Below, piece after piece: positions 61,081 to 64,000 of a stretch of 64,000 nucleotides of DNA. Under the pieces are notes generated by a model that had not been told where the DNA came from, did no database searches, and was given only the letters and a program-made list of their open reading frames with translations. The DNA is from Fundidesulfovibrio magnetotacticus (lineage in GTDB: Bacteria > Desulfobacterota > Desulfovibrionia > Desulfovibrionales > Desulfovibrionaceae): assembly GCF_013019105.1 (NCBI RefSeq), contig NZ_BLTE01000002.1:62001-126000 (forward strand), read 5' to 3'. Numbering within the stretch: the first letter of the stretch is position 1; every line of letters starts with the position of its first letter. Both the position numbers and the translations under genes were made by a program.

Positions 61081-64000
61081 TCAACGGCCGCCCTCCACGG
61101 TCAGCGCGCCAAGCTCCGTCTGGGCGGCGATCTCGGGGAAGTACATGGCCTCGGCGCGCACGGGCGGCAGGGTGTAGCTTCCGGGGATCACGGCCCGGCA
61201 GAGGGTGTAGGTGTCGGCCCATTCGCCGCCCTCCAGGTCCAGGAAGACGTTCACGCGGTCGGCGCGGTAGTCCGAGTAGCCCACGGGGGCGATCTTCTCC
61301 ATCCAGGGCAGGCGGTCGGCCGTGTCGATGCGCGGGTTCTGCACGTCGAGCCCCGGGGGCAGGAGCTGCGACACGGCCACGTGGCGCAGCGGCCCCGAGG
61401 TGGAGCGCACCGACACCTTCACCGCCACCAGCGTTCCCGAGGGCAGGCGCGCCATGTCCAGGGGCTTGCCGTCGCGGTCCAGGAACTCGCGTTTCAGCTC
61501 CAGCCCGGCGGCCAGCGCCTTGTGGGAGGCCGTGGCGGGGATGCCCCGGTCGTCCAGGCTGTAGAAGGCCGACCCCGGCGCGCACCCGGGCAGGGCAAGG
61601 GTCAGGGGTCCCGCGGGCAGGTCGCGCAGGAGGCTCGTCCGGGCGGTGTCGATGCGGGCCACGCCGGTTCCCGAGGCCTTCAGCTCGCCCTGGCAGGCGG
61701 GCAGGGCCGCCTGGCGGGCGTAGAGCTTGCCCAGGGCCATGAAGGCCATGCCCGCCTCCTGGGTGGAGAGCGCCGGGCGGGCCTCCAGCCCCCGCGTGAG
61801 GTCGCGGGCGGCCTGGGCCGTGGCCTGGGACGAGGGGTTCACGTCCGTCAGGGCGGCCAGGGTCAGGGCCTGGGCGCGCAGGGGGGAGTCGAAGAGGTCG
61901 TCCGCCGGGGGCGCGGCCTCGGGCGCGCCGAGCCCCGCCAGCTGACCCTCGGCGGCCTTGGCGTTGCCCGTGGCCGCGTAAGCCGCCGCCAGCAGGGCCT
62001 TGGCGTCGGCGGGCAGGGCCGGGCCGTCCTTGGGCTTGGCGGCCAGGGAGTCCATCACGCCCCGGTCGGGTTTTCCGGCCAGGGCCAGCACGTAGAGGGC
62101 GTAGGCCTGGGTCTTGAGCTGGCCGCCCTGGTGGCGGCGCTTCACCTGGGAGCCCAGGTTGCCCAGGGCCAGGGAGAGGGCCTTTTCCGGCACCTGATGG
62201 CCAGCCCGGGAGGCCTCCACCAGGAAGTGCGTGGCCCACACGCCCGCCCAGGGCTGCTCCTTCTCGGCCCCGGGCCACATCCCGAAGCCGCCCGAGGGCA
62301 GCTGCATGGCCAGGGCGCGGCTCACGCCCTGCTGCACCATGGCCTCCGGCGAGCCCTTCTCCAGGGCGCGCGGCTCCAGCTCCCGGGCCAGGGCCGAGAG
62401 GTAGACGAGGGGGAACGCCCGGGACACTGTCTGCTCCAGGCAGCCGTAGGGATAGCCCAGCAGGCTCTCCAGCTTGCCCGCGAAGCGCACCAGGGGGAAA
62501 CGCCCCACGCGCAGCGTGCGCTGGACCGTGCCGACCAGGAAGCCCTGGTCCTCGGCGGCCGGGAACTCCGTTGCCGACCCCTCCGTGACCCCCTGCCGGA
62601 TGCGGCTCACGGCGGGCAGGGGCGAACGCACCAGGAGTTCCGTGCGCGCCTCGGCCTTGAACCCGCCGCCCTCGGCCAGGAAGGCCAGGGAGGCCAGGCC
62701 TTCGGCGTCGGAGGCCTTCACGCCGAAGAAGACCGTTTTGTCCTTGCCCGCCGCGATGGCCTCGCGCCGGGGCTGGTCGACGCTTCGCAGAGCGCCCGTG
62801 GCCTGCAGGGACACCTGGAATTCGCCGTCCTGGCCGGTGTCGTTGCGCACTGTGACGGGCAGGCGCATGGACTCGCCCAGCTGGGCGAAGCGGGGGAACG
62901 TGGGCAACAGCGCCAGGGGGCTTCGCACGCGCACGAAGTGCTGGGCGCTGCCGAAGCGCGCCCCGCCGGCGGCCACGGCCATCACGCGCAGCGCGCCCTG
63001 GAAGGCGGGCACGTCCACCGTGAAGCGCACGATGCCGCGCGCGTCGGCCTTGAGCGGGCCGGACCAGAAGGCCACGGAGCGCTCGCCCTGGGGCGATTCG
63101 GTGCGCAGGAAGCGGGAGGCGTCGTCGCCGCCCGCCGGGGCCTTGCGGGCCAGGGCCTTCACCTCGGGCAGGAGCAGGGCGAAGGTGTCGAAGCTTCGCA
63201 CCTCCAGGGCGCGGCGGGCGTAGAAGACGGCCCACGGGTCCGGGGTCTTCTGGGCCACCAGCTGGAGGATGCCCTCGTCCACCACGGCCAGGGTGACCAT
63301 GGCCCCGGGGTCGGCCTTGGCCGTCACCGTGAGGGGCTTGTGGGGCTCCATGCGCGCGGGGGCCTCGAGGGAGACCTCCATGCGCCCTGCCTCACGCGCC
63401 ACGCCCAGCGACACGGCCCCGAAGGCGCGCCCGGCCTGGCCGGGCAGCACGTCCGCGCCTTTGCGGGCCAGCATGCCCGTGACGTAGACGTTGGGGGCGT
63501 AGCCCGCCTTGATGGGGATGCTCACCTCGCCGGTGTTCTCGGGCAGGTCCACCACGTAGTGGTCCAGGACCTCGGTGGACTCCACCGTGACCAGCAGCCT
63601 GCCCGGGAAGGGCGCGCGCACCTGGAGCCTGGCCGTCTCGCCCACGGCGTGGTCGGTCTTGGCGGGGACCAGCTCCAGCCGGGCGGGGTTCTCCATGGCC
63701 CAGGGGTTGTAGCCGTCGCCCGCGGCCCAGAAAGTGATCTGGCAGGCCGCGCCGGTGTCGGGGTCGGTGAGGCTCAGGCGGTAGCTGCCGTACTTGGGCG
63801 GGGTGAAGGTCACCTCGCCCTTTGCGCCGGGGTTCTCCAGGCGGCGGCGCTCAACGAGGCGCGAGTCGCGCTTGGTCTCGTACTTGTAGCCCGTGCCCTC
63901 CTCGGCGCGGCGCAGCACGGTCTGCCATCTGTCCTCATAGAGTTCGGCCACCAGGGCCTTGGGCTGGGCCTCTTTGCCCTGGGGGTCCACCACCACGTAC
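61081..64000 (-). CDS. Bacterial alpha-2-macroglobulin (YfhM-type), 5' end outside the window
   Basis: About 970 visible C-terminal residues of a very large periplasmic protease-trapping lipoprotein family. Visible parts: several MG/FN3-like beta domains, the bait/A2M region (VVDEGILQLVAQKTPDPWAVFYARRALEVRSFDTFA), the thioester motif YGCLEQTVSR (the Cys-Gln pair is intact), the alpha-toroid TED helices and the C-terminal receptor-like domain ending LTVEGGR. It is expected to trap foreign proteases near PBP1C, encoded next. The N-terminus and lipobox lie beyond position 64000. Confidence 0.93.
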   Translation of the reverse strand, partial: YVVVDPQGKEAQPKALVAELYEDRWQTVLRRAEEGTGYKYETKRDSRLVERRRLENPGAKGEVTFTPPKYGSYRLSLTDPDTGAACQITFWAAGDGYNPWAMENPARLELVPAKTDHAVGETARLQVRAPFPGRLLVTVESTEVLDHYVVDLPENTGEVSIPIKAGYAPNVYVTGMLARKGADVLPGQAGRAFGAVSLGVAREAGRMEVSLEAPARMEPHKPLTVTAKADPGAMVTLAVVDEGILQLVAQKTPDPWAVFYARRALEVRSFDTFALLLPEVKALARKAPAGGDDASRFLRTESPQGERSVAFWSGPLKADARGIVRFTVDVPAFQGALRVMAVAAGGARFGSAQHFVRVRSPLALLPTFPRFAQLGESMRLPVTVRNDTGQDGEFQVSLQATGALRSVDQPRREAIAAGKDKTVFFGVKASDAEGLASLAFLAEGGGFKAEARTELLVRSPLPAVSRIRQGVTEGSATEFPAAEDQGFLVGTVQRTLRVGRFPLVRFAGKLESLLGYPYGCLEQTVSRAFPLVYLSALARELEPRALEKGSPEAMVQQGVSRALAMQLPSGGFGMWPGAEKEQPWAGVWATHFLVEASRAGHQVPEKALSLALGNLGSQVKRRHQGGQLKTQAYALYVLALAGKPDRGVMDSLAAKPKDGPALPADAKALLAAAYAATGNAKAAEGQLAGLGAPEAAPPADDLFDSPLRAQALTLAALTDVNPSSQATAQAARDLTRGLEARPALSTQEAGMAFMALGKLYARQAALPACQGELKASGTGVARIDTARTSLLRDLPAGPLTLALPGCAPGSAFYSLDDRGIPATASHKALAAGLELKREFLDRDGKPLDMARLPSGTLVAVKVSVRSTSGPLRHVAVSQLLPPGLDVQNPRIDTADRLPWMEKIAPVGYSDYRADRVNVFLDLEGGEWADTYTLCRAVIPGSYTLPPVRAEAMYFPEIAAQTELGALTVEGGR

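Overview
The window is very GC-rich (about 70% by eye) and densely coded, with short gaps and many ATGA/GTGA-type stop-start overlaps. The gene content points to a sulfate-reducer-like member of the Desulfovibrionales (Desulfobacterota, formerly Deltaproteobacteria). Evidence for this is an atpZ-atpI-atpB-atpE cluster that continues into rex, an anaerobic (cobalt-early) cobalamin pathway with fused cbiE-cbiT, a flavoredoxin-like protein, LutABC-type lactate oxidation next to a CstA-type carrier, and an orphan tungstate-type binding protein. The genus is an inference (Fundidesulfovibrio or Desulfovibrio sensu lato). I see no CRISPR array, rRNA, tRNA or insertion sequence.

Layout. 1-5.6 kb: end of an interspersed repeat, a terminator, a two-gene RND efflux pump and a secreted DUF4412-like protein. 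5.7-9.3 kb: redox and flavin genes under MarR and HxlR regulators, with recognisable operators. 9.3-14.6 kb: a c-di-AMP (ydaO/yuaA) riboswitch in front of the potassium importer kup, an AspT/YidE-type transporter, and a response regulator with a degenerate HD-GYP domain. 14.6-17.2 kb: glyoxylate-type genes garR-hyi with a GntR regulator. 17.2-26.4 kb: a secreted protein, a NikK/NikL-like metal-uptake pair, then cbiA-cbiD, a Dabb protein, cbiET, an unknown membrane protein, cobM and yjbQ. 26.4-28.4 kb: an AT-richer island with a PEP-CTERM protein behind a likely sigma-54 promoter. 28.5-32.5 kb: valS and a BPL_N protein. 32.5-39 kb: cstA, a small twin-CX3C secreted protein, lutABC and a REC-REC-GGDEF regulator. 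39.2-43.6 kb (minus strand): cobS, a SAM hydrolase, rex and the F0 genes, with Rex boxes at the atp promoter. 43.6-50.3 kb: an orphan amino-acid binding protein, an unknown lipoprotein and hisI-cdsA-dxr-rseP-tsaB. 50.4-54.9 kb: trxC, a TIM-barrel isomerase, a TRIC-type channel, a TupA-like protein, a pseudo-shikimate kinase, a DciA-like protein and a Rho_N-like protein. 55-64 kb: a second copy of the repeat, a membrane diguanylate cyclase, then an envelope block of a Tat-exported thiazoline-carboxylate-hydrolase-like protein, a class D beta-lactamase, PBP1C and an alpha-2-macroglobulin cut by the window end.

How it fits together. Energy and redox: Rex senses NADH/NAD+ and probably adjusts ATP synthase; CstA and Lut handle pyruvate and lactate; flavin and quinone reductases with a YgiN-like monooxygenase handle quinone or redox stress. 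Cobalt: an uptake pair feeds the cobalamin genes. Signalling: c-di-AMP acts at RNA level on potassium uptake, two c-di-GMP synthase-type proteins are present, and one HD-GYP-like protein lacks its catalytic residues. The strongest leads are the riboswitch, the structured repeat, the doubled Rex boxes with a terminator inside the atp-rex unit, and the envelope block. A promoter shape of TTGAC(N), 17-18 bp spacer and TAGNNN recurs in front of seven genes.
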